DNA of 64,000 nt from Sediminibacterium sp. (GTDB lineage: Bacteria > Bacteroidota > Bacteroidia > Chitinophagales > Chitinophagaceae): NCBI GenBank assembly GCA_017537025.1, contig JAFWCB010000008.1, positions 186,001 through 250,000 on the forward strand, given 5' to 3'. A model generated the notes under the pieces. It was not told the origin of the DNA, ran no database searches, and saw only the letters and a list, made by a program, of their open reading frames with translations. A program made the position numbers and the translations under genes. This document shows, piece after piece, positions 35,362 through 44,371 of this stretch (positions within the stretch are counted from its first letter, which is position 1; every line of letters starts with the position of its first letter).

Positions 35362-35389
35362 AAACATTTACTTGCGTTTGTAAATGTTT
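35362..35389. promoter_or_regulatory. Inverted repeat in the ssb upstream region
   Basis: AAACATTTAC and GTAAATGTTT are perfect 10-bp inverted repeats separated by 8 nt (TTGCGTTT). They lie 58-85 nt upstream of the ssb start. The plus strand continues with a T-run, so it could be a terminator-like hairpin, but no gene precedes it on that strand. An operator is the simpler reading. Confidence 0.45.
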
Positions 35390-35432
35390 TTTTACTGATA
35401 GCTTCAAGAATACCGTGATTTTATTCTCTGGA

Positions 35433-35446
35433 TTAGGTATTTCTAC
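35433..35446. promoter_or_regulatory. Second copy of the TTAGGTATTTCTAC motif
   Basis: This 14-nt motif is identical to the core at 12614-12627 upstream of the peptide-export island. It lies between ssb (minus) and the zinc-ribbon gene (plus). A GTTGTA also appears about 46 nt downstream at both loci. Here the right half of the inverted repeat is weaker (TACGG in place of TACCT). Confidence 0.45.
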
Positions 35447-35503
35447 GGTTAATTTTTTTTACTGAATAATTATTTTGCTGTTGTAACCCGCTACACAAAA
35501 TAT

Positions 35504-35863
35504 ATGGAACCAGTAAAGCAATGCATGTATTGTAAAAAAGGAATTTATGGTCGTACCGACAAAAAATTCTGTAATAGTTATTGCAGAAGCAGTTATCACA
35601 ATACTATGGTAACGGCCGATGTGAATTATGTTAGAAGAATAAATTACCACTTGCAAAAAAACCGGAAAATATTAGCCGCAGCTTTTTCAGCGTGTAAACA
35701 AGCAAAACAGGTATCTTCTAAAGAATTATTTATACAAGGTTTTAGTTTTGCTTACTATACCCATCAGCAGGAGAAAGAAAATCGGGAAACCTATTTGTAT
35801 TGCTATGACTATGGATATAGAATTGTTGATAATAATAAAGTAACGATTGTGCAGGAGGAATAG
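35504..35863 (+). CDS. Small CxxC-CxxxC zinc-ribbon protein, hypothetical
   Basis: The protein has 119 residues. Cys7, Cys10, Cys23 and Cys27 (QCMYCKKG and FCNSYCRS) form a likely zinc-binding knuckle at the N-terminus. A helical middle (VNYVRRINYHLQKNRKILAA) is followed by a region with aromatic residues (FIQGFSFAYYTHQQ, TYLYCYDYGYRIV). I recognise it as a conserved hypothetical of Bacteroidota with no assigned function. The pattern suggests nucleic-acid or protein binding. Its upstream region holds the TTAGGTATTTCTAC motif shared with the peptide island. Confidence 0.72.
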   Translation: MEPVKQCMYCKKGIYGRTDKKFCNSYCRSSYHNTMVTADVNYVRRINYHLQKNRKILAAAFSACKQAKQVSSKELFIQGFSFAYYTHQQEKENRETYLYCYDYGYRIVDNNKVTIVQEE

Positions 35864-35867
35864 GTAA

Positions 35868-35945
35868 TCTAGAATCTTCAATGTGGAATCTGATTTTTTT
35901 AAAAATTGAAACCGTCTTCAGATTGAAGATTCCAGATTCCAGATT
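35868..35945. repeat. Imperfect inverted/direct repeats of a GGAATCT-type unit
   Basis: AATCTTCAAT recurs as the reverse complement ATTGAAGATT, and several near-copies of GGAATCT/AGATTCC surround it, with TTTTTTTAAAAA in the middle. It lies between two convergent genes and could act as a weak bidirectional terminator. Confidence 0.5.
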
Positions 35946-35959
35946 GAATAAGTCAGTGG

Positions 35960-36340
35960 TTAGCGCTTATATTTGATCCTGACCCTCGCTACGCCTGCAC
36001 CCAGCATATCAATTTCTTTAGCGGCTGCTTTGGTAAGATCGATGATACGACCACTAACAAAAGGACCACGATCGTTGATGCGAACTTGAACTGAGCGACC
36101 ATTGGCCAAATTTGTTACCATTACTTGTGTGCCAAACGGAAGTTTTTTATGCGCCGCAGTTAGTTTGGATTGATTGAAGATCTCTCCATTGGCTGTTTTT
36201 CTTCCCTCAAATTTATCTGCGTAAAAAGAGGCATAGCCTGTTTCTGTTTCGGAATGAGACCCGGCAGGCGTGGATTTACGATGACAAGAAGCGAATAATA
36301 TGAAGAGAAATAAAACTAATGAAGCATAATTCTTTCGCAT
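35960..36340 (-). CDS. RlpA-like septal-ring lipoprotein
   Basis: The protein has 126 residues. The lipobox ILFASCHRK places a lipid on Cys near residue 19. The mature part is a double-psi beta-barrel: [35 protein letters not shown] and [18 protein letters not shown] are the RlpA motifs. In other bacteria RlpA cuts denuded glycan strands. The SPOR domain found in longer RlpA is missing, as in many Bacteroidota homologues. It is 32 nt from the YdeI-like gene on the same strand. Confidence 0.92.
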   Translation of the reverse strand: MRKNYASLVLFLFILFASCHRKSTPAGSHSETETGYASFYADKFEGRKTANGEIFNQSKLTAAHKKLPFGTQVMVTNLANGRSVQVRINDRGPFVSGRIIDLTKAAAKEIDMLGAGVARVRIKYKR

Positions 36341-36372
36341 ATGCTAATAACGACCGCCGGCTATTGAATATT

Positions 36373-36972
36373 TTACTTCTTAGGCTGCCTATATTGATTG
36401 GCACGAATGTTTTCTGCAGCTTTTTCAACCGTTTCTAGAATCCTTTTTTCGCGTGTACCGGCGGTTTTAGCATTGTTAATCCATTCATAGATACTTTTTT
36501 TTGTTGATGGGGGAAATGCATTAAAAAACTGTTTAGCCATTTTATTTTTCTCAAAAGCTTTTGAAAGATCTTTGGGTATTTCTAAAGCGGATATTTTGTC
36601 GAGTGCGGTCCAAGTTCCTGTTTTCTTAGCTAGCTCAATCATGGCTAAACCTGCCGGTGCCATTCTATTTTCAGCTAATAATTTTTCTACTTTCTTTTTA
36701 TTAACGGTGCTCCAATTACTCTTAGGTTTTCTTTGAGAAAAAAACTGATAGTAGCTTTTTTCATCCCGTTTATTGGGTTTGCTATCTATCCAGCCAAAAC
36801 AAAGGGCTTCGTCTACTGCTTCGGGATAATATAAACTAGGTATCCCCGTCTCTTTTTTATAAATGATTAGCCATACCGCTTTTTCTTTGGCATGATTTTT
36901 CTCAAGCCATTTCCGCCATTCAGCTTGTGATTTTGCATGAAATGCTGTGATATTTTTATATGTAGTGGTCAT
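36373..36972 (-). CDS. YdeI/OmpD-associated family protein
   Basis: The protein has 199 residues. The family block is clear: AWLIIYKKETGIPSLYYPEAV, DEALCFGWIDSKPNKRDEKS, YYQFFSQRKPKSNWS, and the C-terminal region PPSTKKSIYEWINNAKTAG with TREKRI. Proteins of this family are annotated as bacteriocin-protection proteins in some databases, but the basis is weak. It is followed downstream by rlpA. The relation to the peptide-export island 20 kb away is unproven. Confidence 0.85.
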   Translation of the reverse strand: MTTTYKNITAFHAKSQAEWRKWLEKNHAKEKAVWLIIYKKETGIPSLYYPEAVDEALCFGWIDSKPNKRDEKSYYQFFSQRKPKSNWSTVNKKKVEKLLAENRMAPAGLAMIELAKKTGTWTALDKISALEIPKDLSKAFEKNKMAKQFFNAFPPSTKKSIYEWINNAKTAGTREKRILETVEKAAENIRANQYRQPKK

Positions 36973-37098
36973 GAGGTATAGGATATAGTGTATAGTGTGT
37001 AGTGATGCTTACCAATGTAAGTATTTAAAATATATAGCTATAAAGATGTGTTATTACTCTAGTATTTGTAATTTACGCAGTAAACAACTATTATTAAC

Positions 37099-37470
37099 AT
37101 GAAAAAAGATAAAATATTTTTTTGGACAGCAACTATTATCATAGCATTATTTGAGGGTGTTATGCCAGCACTTACTTCTCAAACTGAGCTTGCTAAAGAA
37201 GGTATTCGTCATCTTGGTTATCCTGAATACTTTGGCAATGCATTAGTAGTATTTAAAGTTTTAGGTGTTTTAGCGCTTCTAATTCCTCAGGTTACAAGGC
37301 GCGTTAAAGAATGGGCTTACGCGGGATTCGCTTTCAATTTCATTTTTGCCATTATTAGTAACTGGGCAATTGATGGCCCGAAACTGTTAACATTTTTCCC
37401 GCTATTAATACTTGCTATTTTATTGGTTTCTTATGTATACTATCATAAGCTGAATCCTGGGAAGGAGTAA
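37099..37470 (+). CDS. DoxX-family membrane protein
   Basis: The protein has 123 residues and four membrane helices: FFWTATIIIALFEGVMPAL, ALVVFKVLGVLALLIPQV, WAYAGFAFNFIFAIISNWAI and LLILAILLVSYVYYHKL. HLGYPEYFGNALVVFKVLG is the family signature. DoxX-like proteins are small membrane proteins of uncertain role, sometimes tied to thiol or redox stress. It is a single gene with a repeat-bearing spacer after it. Confidence 0.87.
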   Translation: MKKDKIFFWTATIIIALFEGVMPALTSQTELAKEGIRHLGYPEYFGNALVVFKVLGVLALLIPQVTRRVKEWAYAGFAFNFIFAIISNWAIDGPKLLTFFPLLILAILLVSYVYYHKLNPGKE

Positions 37471-37541
37471 GGGAATAGATAGAAGGCAATAGGAACCTTA
37501 GGTAATATTCACTAATCACTAACCACTTAGGACTTCACACA

Positions 37542-37564
37542 CCCTTCGACAAGCTCAGGGTGAC
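37542..37564. repeat. 23-bp dispersed repeat, copy 1
   Basis: A 23-nt sequence starting CCCTTCGACAAGCTCAGG is present here and its exact reverse complement lies at 53562-53584. It contains the partial dyad CCCTtcgacaagctcAGGG. Both copies lie between genes, one near a gene end and one near gene starts. It resembles the REP-like sequences scattered in many bacterial spacers. Confidence 0.75.
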
Positions 37565-37569
37565 ATTCC

Positions 37570-38655
37570 TTAAGCAAAAGGTAACTTAACCACTTTAGCT
37601 TTCACTAGAGAATTGCGGATATCTACATAAATTTCACTGTCGATAGCAGCATGTGATGTTGCGACATAGCCTAAGCCAATGGCTTTTGATAGTGAAGGCG
37701 ATTGGGTACCGCTTGTTACTTTGCCTATAGGATTACCTGCTGCGTCTTTAATAATATAATCATGCCTCGGAATACCTCGATCAATCATTTCAAAACCCAC
37801 TAGCTTTCTGGCAATACCTGCTGCTTTTTGTGCTGAAATAATTTCTTTGGCAGTAAAATCTTTACTGAGTTTAGTGATCCATCCTAATCCGGCTTCGAGT
37901 GGCGAAGTGGTATCATCAATATCATTCCCATATAAGCAATATCCCATTTCTAACCGAAGTGTATCGCGCGCACCTAAACCTATTGGTTTAATGCCTGCAT
38001 CTTTGTCTGCTTCAAAAATTGCATCCCATATTTTATCGGCGGCGCCATCGCTATCCTCAAAATATATCTCTATTCCACCCGATCCGGTATAGCCGGTTGC
38101 ACTTACTAAAACATTTTCAACCCCGGCAAAAACACCTTTTGCAAAAGTGTAATATTTGAGGTTCATGATATCCATATCGGTAAGTGGCTGTAATATTTTG
38201 GTAGCGTTAGGTCCTTGAATAGCGAGTAAACAGGTTTTATCACTGATATTGTGCATTTCTACATGGTTGGTATTTCTGGCACTAATCCAATTCCAATCTT
38301 TTTCAATATTAGAAGCGTTTACAACCAACATATATACTTTATTTTGCTCAATACAGTATACGATCAGATCGTCTACTATACCTCCGGTTTCATTGGGCAA
38401 ACAACTGTACTGTGCTTGTCCGTTTACAAGCTTGGCCGCATCGTTGGAGGTTACACGTTGAATAAGATCTAAGGCATGTTCACCTTTCAGGATAAACTCT
38501 CCCATATGACTTACATCAAATACCCCGGCATTTTTGCGAACGGCTGCATGTTCGTCGTTGATACCTGTATAGCTAATTGGCATATTATAACCGGCGAATT
38601 CAGCCATTTTTGCTCCTAAGGCAATATGTTTTTGTGTAAACGGGGTATTCTTCAT
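37570..38655 (-). CDS. gcvT: Aminomethyltransferase, glycine cleavage system T protein
   Basis: The protein has 361 residues from the ATG at 38655. GcvT features: [20 protein letters not shown] at the N-terminus, [40 protein letters not shown] and [20 protein letters not shown]. It transfers the methylene group from the aminomethyl-lipoyl H protein to THF and releases ammonia. A TTG at 38664 in frame would lengthen it by three residues, but an exact -7 element 18 nt upstream of the ATG supports 38655. The P and H proteins are not in this window. Confidence 0.94.
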   Translation of the reverse strand: MKNTPFTQKHIALGAKMAEFAGYNMPISYTGINDEHAAVRKNAGVFDVSHMGEFILKGEHALDLIQRVTSNDAAKLVNGQAQYSCLPNETGGIVDDLIVYCIEQNKVYMLVVNASNIEKDWNWISARNTNHVEMHNISDKTCLLAIQGPNATKILQPLTDMDIMNLKYYTFAKGVFAGVENVLVSATGYTGSGGIEIYFEDSDGAADKIWDAIFEADKDAGIKPIGLGARDTLRLEMGYCLYGNDIDDTTSPLEAGLGWITKLSKDFTAKEIISAQKAAGIARKLVGFEMIDRGIPRHDYIIKDAAGNPIGKVTSGTQSPSLSKAIGLGYVATSHAAIDSEIYVDIRNSLVKAKVVKLPFA

Positions 38656-38672
38656 ATCAGGCAATTGAGTCG

Positions 38673-38680
38673 CAAAAATA
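38673..38680 (-). promoter_or_regulatory. -7 element of gcvT
   Basis: On the minus strand the bases read TATTTTTG, an exact TAnnTTTG match, 17 nt before the gcvT ATG. No consensus -33 TTG at 19-21 nt was found; the nearest TTG is 15 nt away. Confidence 0.45.
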
Positions 38681-38704
38681 CAGGAATTAGGGGTTCAATA
38701 AGTA

Positions 38705-38734
38705 GAGCCCCACACGCCGGGGCGTGCAGGGCTC
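38705..38734 (-). terminator. Strong GC-rich hairpin, likely terminator of the PadR-PspC operon
   Basis: GAGCCC...CACGCC pairs with GGCGTG...GGGCTC, a nearly perfect 12-bp or longer stem around GG. It lies 23 nt after the PspC stop. There is no long T-run on the minus strand, so it may instead be a palindromic repeat. Confidence 0.5.
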
Positions 38735-38756
38735 CATTTTCCAACCTGAACCGAGT

Positions 38757-40952
38757 TTATGATCCCATTTGAAATAGGGAGAACATGCCTAACTCTCCGA
38801 TCAATTCATTTTTTGGTTCTACTTCTTTTACTTTTAGAACAGGTGTAACTTCTTGGTGATTTAGAGAAATAGCTTTTTGATATTTATATTTTACAGTATC
38901 AGGAGCTTTTTCTAATTCTTTTTTCAATTCTTCAGCTTCTTTTTGTTTACGCTCTAATTCCTTCCGTAACTCTTCTTTACTGCGTTTATAATTTTCAATC
39001 GCATCATCACTATTATATTCTTCAGAACGCTTATCAATTCTTTCTCTACCGGAAGGGGTCATAATATATTCTGTGTTGGAGCTCCAGTTACCATCCCCAT
39101 TTTCCCATTCGTTATCCCAATCAAAACTATCATTGCCTTTTTTGAAATGCATCCATTTTAAGCGACGGGAAACCTCTTCATCAATCTCAATTTTCTTACC
39201 TACCGGTACTTGTACAGTTACAATTACACTTTGATTACGAAACTTGGTTCCTTTTTTTAGATTGAAGCCGCGGTTCAACACCAGTACACTATCCATTTGT
39301 GTTAAGCCATAATGTATTTCATTGATATTAGCTAGTGCTACATTCTCGTCTCTACCATTACTCATTTTGGTATAATATACATGGTATAAAGAATCTGGAC
39401 TTTTTGCAATACGTAAACTTACGTTGTTGAGGATAATGCTATCTCCATCGTAGCCTAGGAACCCTTCGAGATGAAACCATTTACCTATCACCCGAACTCT
39501 CGAATCTTCTACTTTGATGATTAGTTTTTTAGTACTGGGTTGTTGAATAGCAATATCTTTTTTCTCTTTAGCACGAGCATCAAAATCTTGTGTAATAAAA
39601 GCGGCTAAGAAAACAGCGCTTACAATTCCTAATGTCCATAATCCTCCGAAAGCAAAACCTAAATATCTGCTACCTGCTTTCGCCCCAATAATTCTTCGGA
39701 TCAGCCATACAAGTATGCCAATTACAGGTACTAGCAAGAAAAGAAGTATGGTTGCCCATGCCAGGAAGTTTTGCCAAAAGCCATCAAGGAAAAAATCTTT
39801 TAATGGGAATGCAGCAACGCCTGCTGTCATCATAGCCATCAATGCTACAAAAAGTGCGAAAGCGATAACTCCGGCTACAAAGAGGAAGAATGCTTTGAAT
39901 AGCGTAGCGATAATATTACCAATTCTATTAGCACTGCTTCTGCTTGCGTTTGCTGTTTCTTTACCAAATTGTTTTCCTTTTTGGTTTACCGTGCTGCTAA
40001 ACTCATTACCGAACTCTTTCGCTTTTTCAGAGAACTCAGTGCCCCATTTTTCGGCGCGGGTTTTAAATCCTTCCAGATCTTCCTGAATGGTATTTTTAAT
40101 CGTGTTTAAGTCTACCTTCTCACCACGCATTTCCAATTTCTCGGAAGCACTTTTAGCTTCCGGAATCACAGCCCATAGTATAGCATAGGTTACAAATAAA
40201 GTACCGCCGAAAGAGCCAAAGACGAAGCTGGGAAATGGATCGAAATCGAACCAAAAAGCGGAGCGGAAAATATTGGTTATGATACCAATTACCAGCGGCA
40301 TGGCAAATATTAGTCGAGGTATCCAAATAGCAATATCAAAATAAGTAGCAATACCGCTAGCTACGCCTGCTATTACTTTTTCTTCAGGATTTCTATACAA
40401 TCTTTTCGAAGAAGTGATATGCTCCAGTGATTTTGAAGGGAGTATGATCCACAGCAAAATATATAATAAGATACCTGTACCAGCACCGAAAGTGATGAGT
40501 GCAAATACTAAACGTACAATTGTTGGATCTACACGTAAATAACTCGCCAAACCACTACATACGCCACCTAGTATTTTATCGTTTTGATCTCTGTATAAGC
40601 GACCACGAGGGACTTCCTCATACTGCGTACGCTGATTGGTACTTTGTTGTTGCTCGCTGCCACCAAGCTGAGATTGTACTTTACTTTCTTCACCCTCAAA
40701 ATCTTCCGGGCGCCCCATACTGGCTATTATTTTATTTACATCTTCATCAGTGATGCAGGTGCTACCTTTTTTAAGTGTTTCACCAAAGAGCTCAGCAATA
40801 CGGCCTTCAATATCATTGATGATTTCATCTCTTCCTTCTTCATTGGCGAAGAAACGGCGGAGGCTTTCTACATACTGCTTCAGTACGTCGTAGGCAGATT
40901 CCTCAATGGGAATCACCCTGCCCTGGAAGTTTATGTTTATTACCTTTTTCAT
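38757..40952 (-). CDS. Double-PspC-domain membrane protein
   Basis: The protein has 731 residues. The first 90 residues are soluble with DEDVNKIIASMGRPEDFEGE. Two PspC domains follow: RLYRDQNDKILGGVCSGLAS with its helix, and RLYRNPEEKVIAGVASGIAT. Next come a soluble linker, further membrane helices (about residues 330-450), and a C-terminal part ending in a long coiled coil rich in Lys/Glu (about residues 650-690). PspC senses envelope stress in other phyla. The gene is 7 nt after padR, the usual Bacteroidota PadR-PspC pair, so the regulator probably controls it. Confidence 0.9.
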   Translation of the reverse strand: MKKVININFQGRVIPIEESAYDVLKQYVESLRRFFANEEGRDEIINDIEGRIAELFGETLKKGSTCITDEDVNKIIASMGRPEDFEGEESKVQSQLGGSEQQQSTNQRTQYEEVPRGRLYRDQNDKILGGVCSGLASYLRVDPTIVRLVFALITFGAGTGILLYILLWIILPSKSLEHITSSKRLYRNPEEKVIAGVASGIATYFDIAIWIPRLIFAMPLVIGIITNIFRSAFWFDFDPFPSFVFGSFGGTLFVTYAILWAVIPEAKSASEKLEMRGEKVDLNTIKNTIQEDLEGFKTRAEKWGTEFSEKAKEFGNEFSSTVNQKGKQFGKETANASRSSANRIGNIIATLFKAFFLFVAGVIAFALFVALMAMMTAGVAAFPLKDFFLDGFWQNFLAWATILLFLLVPVIGILVWLIRRIIGAKAGSRYLGFAFGGLWTLGIVSAVFLAAFITQDFDARAKEKKDIAIQQPSTKKLIIKVEDSRVRVIGKWFHLEGFLGYDGDSIILNNVSLRIAKSPDSLYHVYYTKMSNGRDENVALANINEIHYGLTQMDSVLVLNRGFNLKKGTKFRNQSVIVTVQVPVGKKIEIDEEVSRRLKWMHFKKGNDSFDWDNEWENGDGNWSSNTEYIMTPSGRERIDKRSEEYNSDDAIENYKRSKEELRKELERKQKEAEELKKELEKAPDTVKYKYQKAISLNHQEVTPVLKVKEVEPKNELIGELGMFSLFQMGS

Positions 40953-40959
40953 GAGTTGA

Positions 40960-41337
40960 TTAGTTTTCTTGGTTTAGGTTGGTTTGGTTGTTTTCTGTTT
41001 CTGTGGATGCTTGGGGTTGGGTAAGCACATGCACAGCATCTGCTAATTCTTGCCAGGTTCGTTCCAATTCCTGGTAAAAGGTTAACCCTTTCTCAGTCAT
41101 CACAAAATATTTGCGGGGGGGGCCGCTATTGCTTTCTACCCATCGGTACGTGAGTAACTCTGCGTTTTTTAAGCGCGTTAATAATGGATAGAGTGTGCCT
41201 TCCAAAATGTGAAGGTTAGCAGCTTTCATTCTTTCCACCAAATCACTCGGGTAAACTTCTCCCTGGCGAATGATGGAGAGAATACAAAACTCCAGTACCC
41301 CTTTGCGCATTTGGCTTTGTGTATTCTGAATATCCAT
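40960..41337 (-). CDS. PadR-family transcriptional regulator
   Basis: The protein has 125 residues. The winged-helix domain reads MRKGVLEFCILSIIRQGEVY, then PSDLVERMKAANLHILEGTL and YPLLTRLKNAELLTYRWVES. The following EKGLTFYQELERTWQELADA is the dimerisation helix. PadR proteins repress their own operon and release on ligand binding. It is 7 nt from the PspC gene and likely autoregulates it. A small possible ORF and a promoter lie upstream. Confidence 0.93.
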   Translation of the reverse strand: MDIQNTQSQMRKGVLEFCILSIIRQGEVYPSDLVERMKAANLHILEGTLYPLLTRLKNAELLTYRWVESNSGPPRKYFVMTEKGLTFYQELERTWQELADAVHVLTQPQASTETENNQTNLNQEN

Positions 41338-41371
41338 AACGTTTGTTTGTTTAGTGAATAGAGGGGATTGG

Positions 41372-41476
41372 TTAGATCAAATTTCTTCTTGGCATTCTTA
41401 CCCGGCGCATGCGCTCCAAATTCCAGAAATCTACTAAACCGAAAACTGGTTTGTGGGTGTTTACTGTGTTGTTCAT
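41372..41476 (-). CDS. Possible 34-residue small ORF upstream of padR
   Basis: ATG at 41476 and TAA at 41372-41374 give a basic peptide of 34 residues with MNNTVNTHKPVFGLVDFWNL at its start and RRVRMPRRNLI at its end. It lies directly between the padR promoter and padR (34 nt before padR). The composition (aromatic-rich middle, Arg-rich tail) is not random-looking, but nothing similar is remembered with certainty. Confidence 0.45.
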   Translation of the reverse strand: MNNTVNTHKPVFGLVDFWNLERMRRVRMPRRNLI

Positions 41477-41516
41477 TGTTTTATGTTTTAATTGTTTTAG
41501 AATCACATTGACAACA

Positions 41517-41547
41517 CAAAGATGAGGAATATTTTAGTACTATGCAA
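41517..41547 (-). promoter_or_regulatory. Candidate promoter of the small ORF-padR-PspC operon
   Basis: On the minus strand TTG is followed 20 nt later by CATCTTTG, a 7-of-8 match to TAnnTTTG with correct spacing. It lies 40 nt upstream of the small ORF. The remaining spacer, 41548-41791, is AT-rich and I see no gene there. Confidence 0.5.
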
Positions 41548-41791
41548 CACACAGTACCTGTTTTTTTTAAGTAATAGGTAGGAGAAAGATGCATGTATTG
41601 CATAAGTAATTGAATTGCAATAAGTTACAATTTTTTTTAAAAAAGCAAATATGATGAACGGTTTTATAAAGGGATGGAAGGGTTGAGCTAAAAGCGATAG
41701 GGGAAAATAGGTAGAGTAAGTAAACTAGGTACAATAAGGGTAAAAGCAACTGGCTCACGGACTTACCGACTTTTCTTCCGACTCCCCAACT

Positions 41792-43072
41792 TTACACCAC
41801 TACCAATTCATAAAACGCTTCAGGCTGTAAATATTTCTGCGCCAGTTCTCGCAATTCTTCTGCAGTAGTGGTTTTGATATGTTGAATACTATTATAAAAA
41901 TAGTTTTCATCAATACCATTGAGGATATAATTTTTCCAACGAGCAATCAGTTGAAAGGGTCCATCTAAATCACCTAATATACCTCCAATCATATGATTTC
42001 TTACTAAATGTAATTCCTCCTCATCAATAGGTTCAACACAAAGTTTTTTCATCTCTTTGTATACTTCGTCAATCGTTGCTTCACAAACATCTCTACCTGC
42101 TTCGGTACTGATCATCCACGAAGTTTCTTTGATATGGTTTTGTATGAAACTATGAATACCATAAGTATAGCCTTTATCTTCTCGAATATTACTCATGAGA
42201 CGAGATCCAAAAAAACCACCAAAAATATTGTTCAGTATATGTGCTTTCTGAAAATCGGGATGATGCCTGTTAGGGAATGGGCGCGCTAAACGAATAGCAC
42301 CTTGTACACCATCGGGGTCATTGATGATTCTATATTTTTTATTTTCTGCTGCTTGGATATTATACTGAATATTAGGAATGCTTCTCTGTTGAAGTGGAAG
42401 ACTGCCAAAATGATTTTCAAATTGCTTATCTAAATCGGCTGGTAATTTACCCGCTGCAAAAATGATGCATTTACCTTCTGTATAAAATTTTTGAAAAAAT
42501 TGCGCTAAGGCAGATCTCTCAATAGCATCGTAATCAAGGGTACTGGTGTATTTACCATAAGGGTGATAAATACCATATATATACTCATCAATCAACCGAT
42601 TGGCAATGAAATCACATTTCTTCAAATTTACTTCAAGTCGCTGTTTTTGATTCTGTTTATAAATGCTTAATTCCGATTCCGGAAAAATAGATTCGGTGAT
42701 AAGTTCAGCAACCACTGGCAGTAATACACCTACATGTTTACTTAAACAATGCAAGGTTATTGTGGCCGTTTCATTATAACAACTTCTATTCAAATAAGCA
42801 CCATAAAATTCAAAATGCTCATTAATTTGATATGCCGATTTTTGTTTAGTGCCGTTCTTCAGTAAAAAATTTGTAGTGGCTGCCACTATATTTTGTTGCT
42901 CATACCAATTACCCGCATAAAAAACCCATTCAATCATTACTACTTCCTGTATTCCGGCATCTAAACTATATACAGGTACTTTATTATTCAACGTGTAGTG
43001 CTCACACTTTTTTAACTTCAGCTCAAAATCTACGGCATCAGTAATAGGAGGTTGTATTTTTCTGTTGAGCAT
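41792..43072 (-). CDS. M16-family peptidase homologue lacking the active-site motif
   Basis: The protein has 426 residues with the M16 fold. The expected HxxEH zinc motif is absent: the matching region reads AATTNFLLKNGTKQKSAYQI. Later blocks are typical of M16: AHILNNIFGGFFGSRLMSNI and REDKGYTYGIHSFIQN. Non-catalytic M16 subunits pair with an active partner, and the upstream gene encodes one. The two genes are 9 nt apart. Together they probably form a heterodimer acting on peptides in the cytoplasm or periplasm. No signal peptide is seen. Confidence 0.88.
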   Translation of the reverse strand: MLNRKIQPPITDAVDFELKLKKCEHYTLNNKVPVYSLDAGIQEVVMIEWVFYAGNWYEQQNIVAATTNFLLKNGTKQKSAYQINEHFEFYGAYLNRSCYNETATITLHCLSKHVGVLLPVVAELITESIFPESELSIYKQNQKQRLEVNLKKCDFIANRLIDEYIYGIYHPYGKYTSTLDYDAIERSALAQFFQKFYTEGKCIIFAAGKLPADLDKQFENHFGSLPLQQRSIPNIQYNIQAAENKKYRIINDPDGVQGAIRLARPFPNRHHPDFQKAHILNNIFGGFFGSRLMSNIREDKGYTYGIHSFIQNHIKETSWMISTEAGRDVCEATIDEVYKEMKKLCVEPIDEEELHLVRNHMIGGILGDLDGPFQLIARWKNYILNGIDENYFYNSIQHIKTTTAEELRELAQKYLQPEAFYELVVV

Positions 43073-43081
43073 GAAGACTTC

Positions 43082-44317
43082 TTATTTCGCTTTATAATAA
43101 ATAGTATTGCTATTCGATTCTCGGAAAATATCTTGGCTGTAGTTGAGCATATCGATTGCAGTAACGGCATGGTATTTTTCTAATTCGGTATTCATCAGAG
43201 ATGCATCCCCTAATAATTCATACATCGCTAAACTATTGGCTCTACTCATTACGCTCATATCTTCAAAGGCAATTACACTCTCTGTTTTATGCTGTACTTT
43301 TATCAACTCATTATCAGATATCGGTGTGGTACTGATTTTTTCAATTTCTTCTCCGATAGCTTTTTCAACCTGCTCAAAGCTTACCCCTTTTACTAATTTC
43401 CCTTCAACTGCGAGTAGCCCTGCATCCATACTCCCGAAATGATAACAATCCAAACTAGAGAATAATTTCTGTTCTTTTACCAATGATTGATATAACCGGG
43501 AAGATCCTCCACCTCCCAATATTTCACTGATTAAATCAGCGGCATAATATCCCTTATCCAAACGCCCATCCATATGCCATGTTTTGATAAAAGCGTCTAA
43601 TGGTACTTCTGCTTCTATCATTTGTTTGCGTGCTTCTGTTTGTTTGGGCTCTTGTGGTATACACCGGATATATTTTTCTCCGGCCGGGATAGGGCCAAAC
43701 CATTTTTCGGCTAAACGCTTTACGGCATCTGTGGTAATATTACCCGCTACTACCAGGATAGCATTAGCAGGCGTATAATGTTTTTTGAAAAAAGCTTTTA
43801 CATCATGAATAGTAGCATTTTCAACATGACTTAACTCTTTCCCGATAGTCATCCATCTATATGGATGAACCTGATACGCTAATGCACGCATTTTATGCCA
43901 AACATCACCATAAGGCTTATTGATATAATGTTCTTTGAATTCTTCACAAACTACCTTGCGCTGCACTGCTAAGCTTCTCTCGCTAAACGCCAGGCTTAGC
44001 ATCCGGTCGCTCTCCAGCCAAAATGCGGTTTCAATATTAGTGGCGGGTAATTGACAATAATAATTGGTTAGATCGTTTGTGGTATAGGCGTTATTATCAC
44101 CCCCGGCCCTCTGTAAAGGCTCGTCATAATCAGGTATGTTGATGCTACCTCCAAACATCAAATGCTCAAATAAATGAGCGAATCCTGTTTTAGCAGGATC
44201 TTCATCTCTGGCACCTACATCGTACAAAACATTTACTACTGCCATTGGTGTAGCAGTATCTTCATGTACCAAAACGGTTAAACCATTATTAAGTTGAAAA
44301 CGATTATACTGAATCAT
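43082..44317 (-). CDS. M16-family zinc metallopeptidase, catalytic partner
   Basis: The protein has 411 residues. The inverted zinc site HLFEH lies in GFAHLFEHLMFGGSINIPDY (HxxEH), with the third ligand Glu some 75 residues later in the VVCEEFKEHYINKPYGD region. The C-terminal half-domain has the usual SRLYQSLVKEQKLFSSLDCY. It cleaves small peptides. No signal peptide is seen. The gene is followed 9 nt later by the inactive partner, an arrangement known from mitochondrial processing peptidases and bacterial homologues. Confidence 0.92.
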   Translation of the reverse strand: MIQYNRFQLNNGLTVLVHEDTATPMAVVNVLYDVGARDEDPAKTGFAHLFEHLMFGGSINIPDYDEPLQRAGGDNNAYTTNDLTNYYCQLPATNIETAFWLESDRMLSLAFSERSLAVQRKVVCEEFKEHYINKPYGDVWHKMRALAYQVHPYRWMTIGKELSHVENATIHDVKAFFKKHYTPANAILVVAGNITTDAVKRLAEKWFGPIPAGEKYIRCIPQEPKQTEARKQMIEAEVPLDAFIKTWHMDGRLDKGYYAADLISEILGGGGSSRLYQSLVKEQKLFSSLDCYHFGSMDAGLLAVEGKLVKGVSFEQVEKAIGEEIEKISTTPISDNELIKVQHKTESVIAFEDMSVMSRANSLAMYELLGDASLMNTELEKYHAVTAIDMLNYSQDIFRESNSNTIYYKAK

Positions 44318-44371
44318 GTCATACTATCAACATGCAAAATAATTGATTTCAGTAGAACTACCGAAAAACCA

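Noticed and set aside
36373-36972. YdeI-like gene as immunity for the peptide island
   Set aside because: The family name in databases includes bacteriocin protection, but it is 20 kb away, in another operon, and no shared regulatory motif was found next to it.
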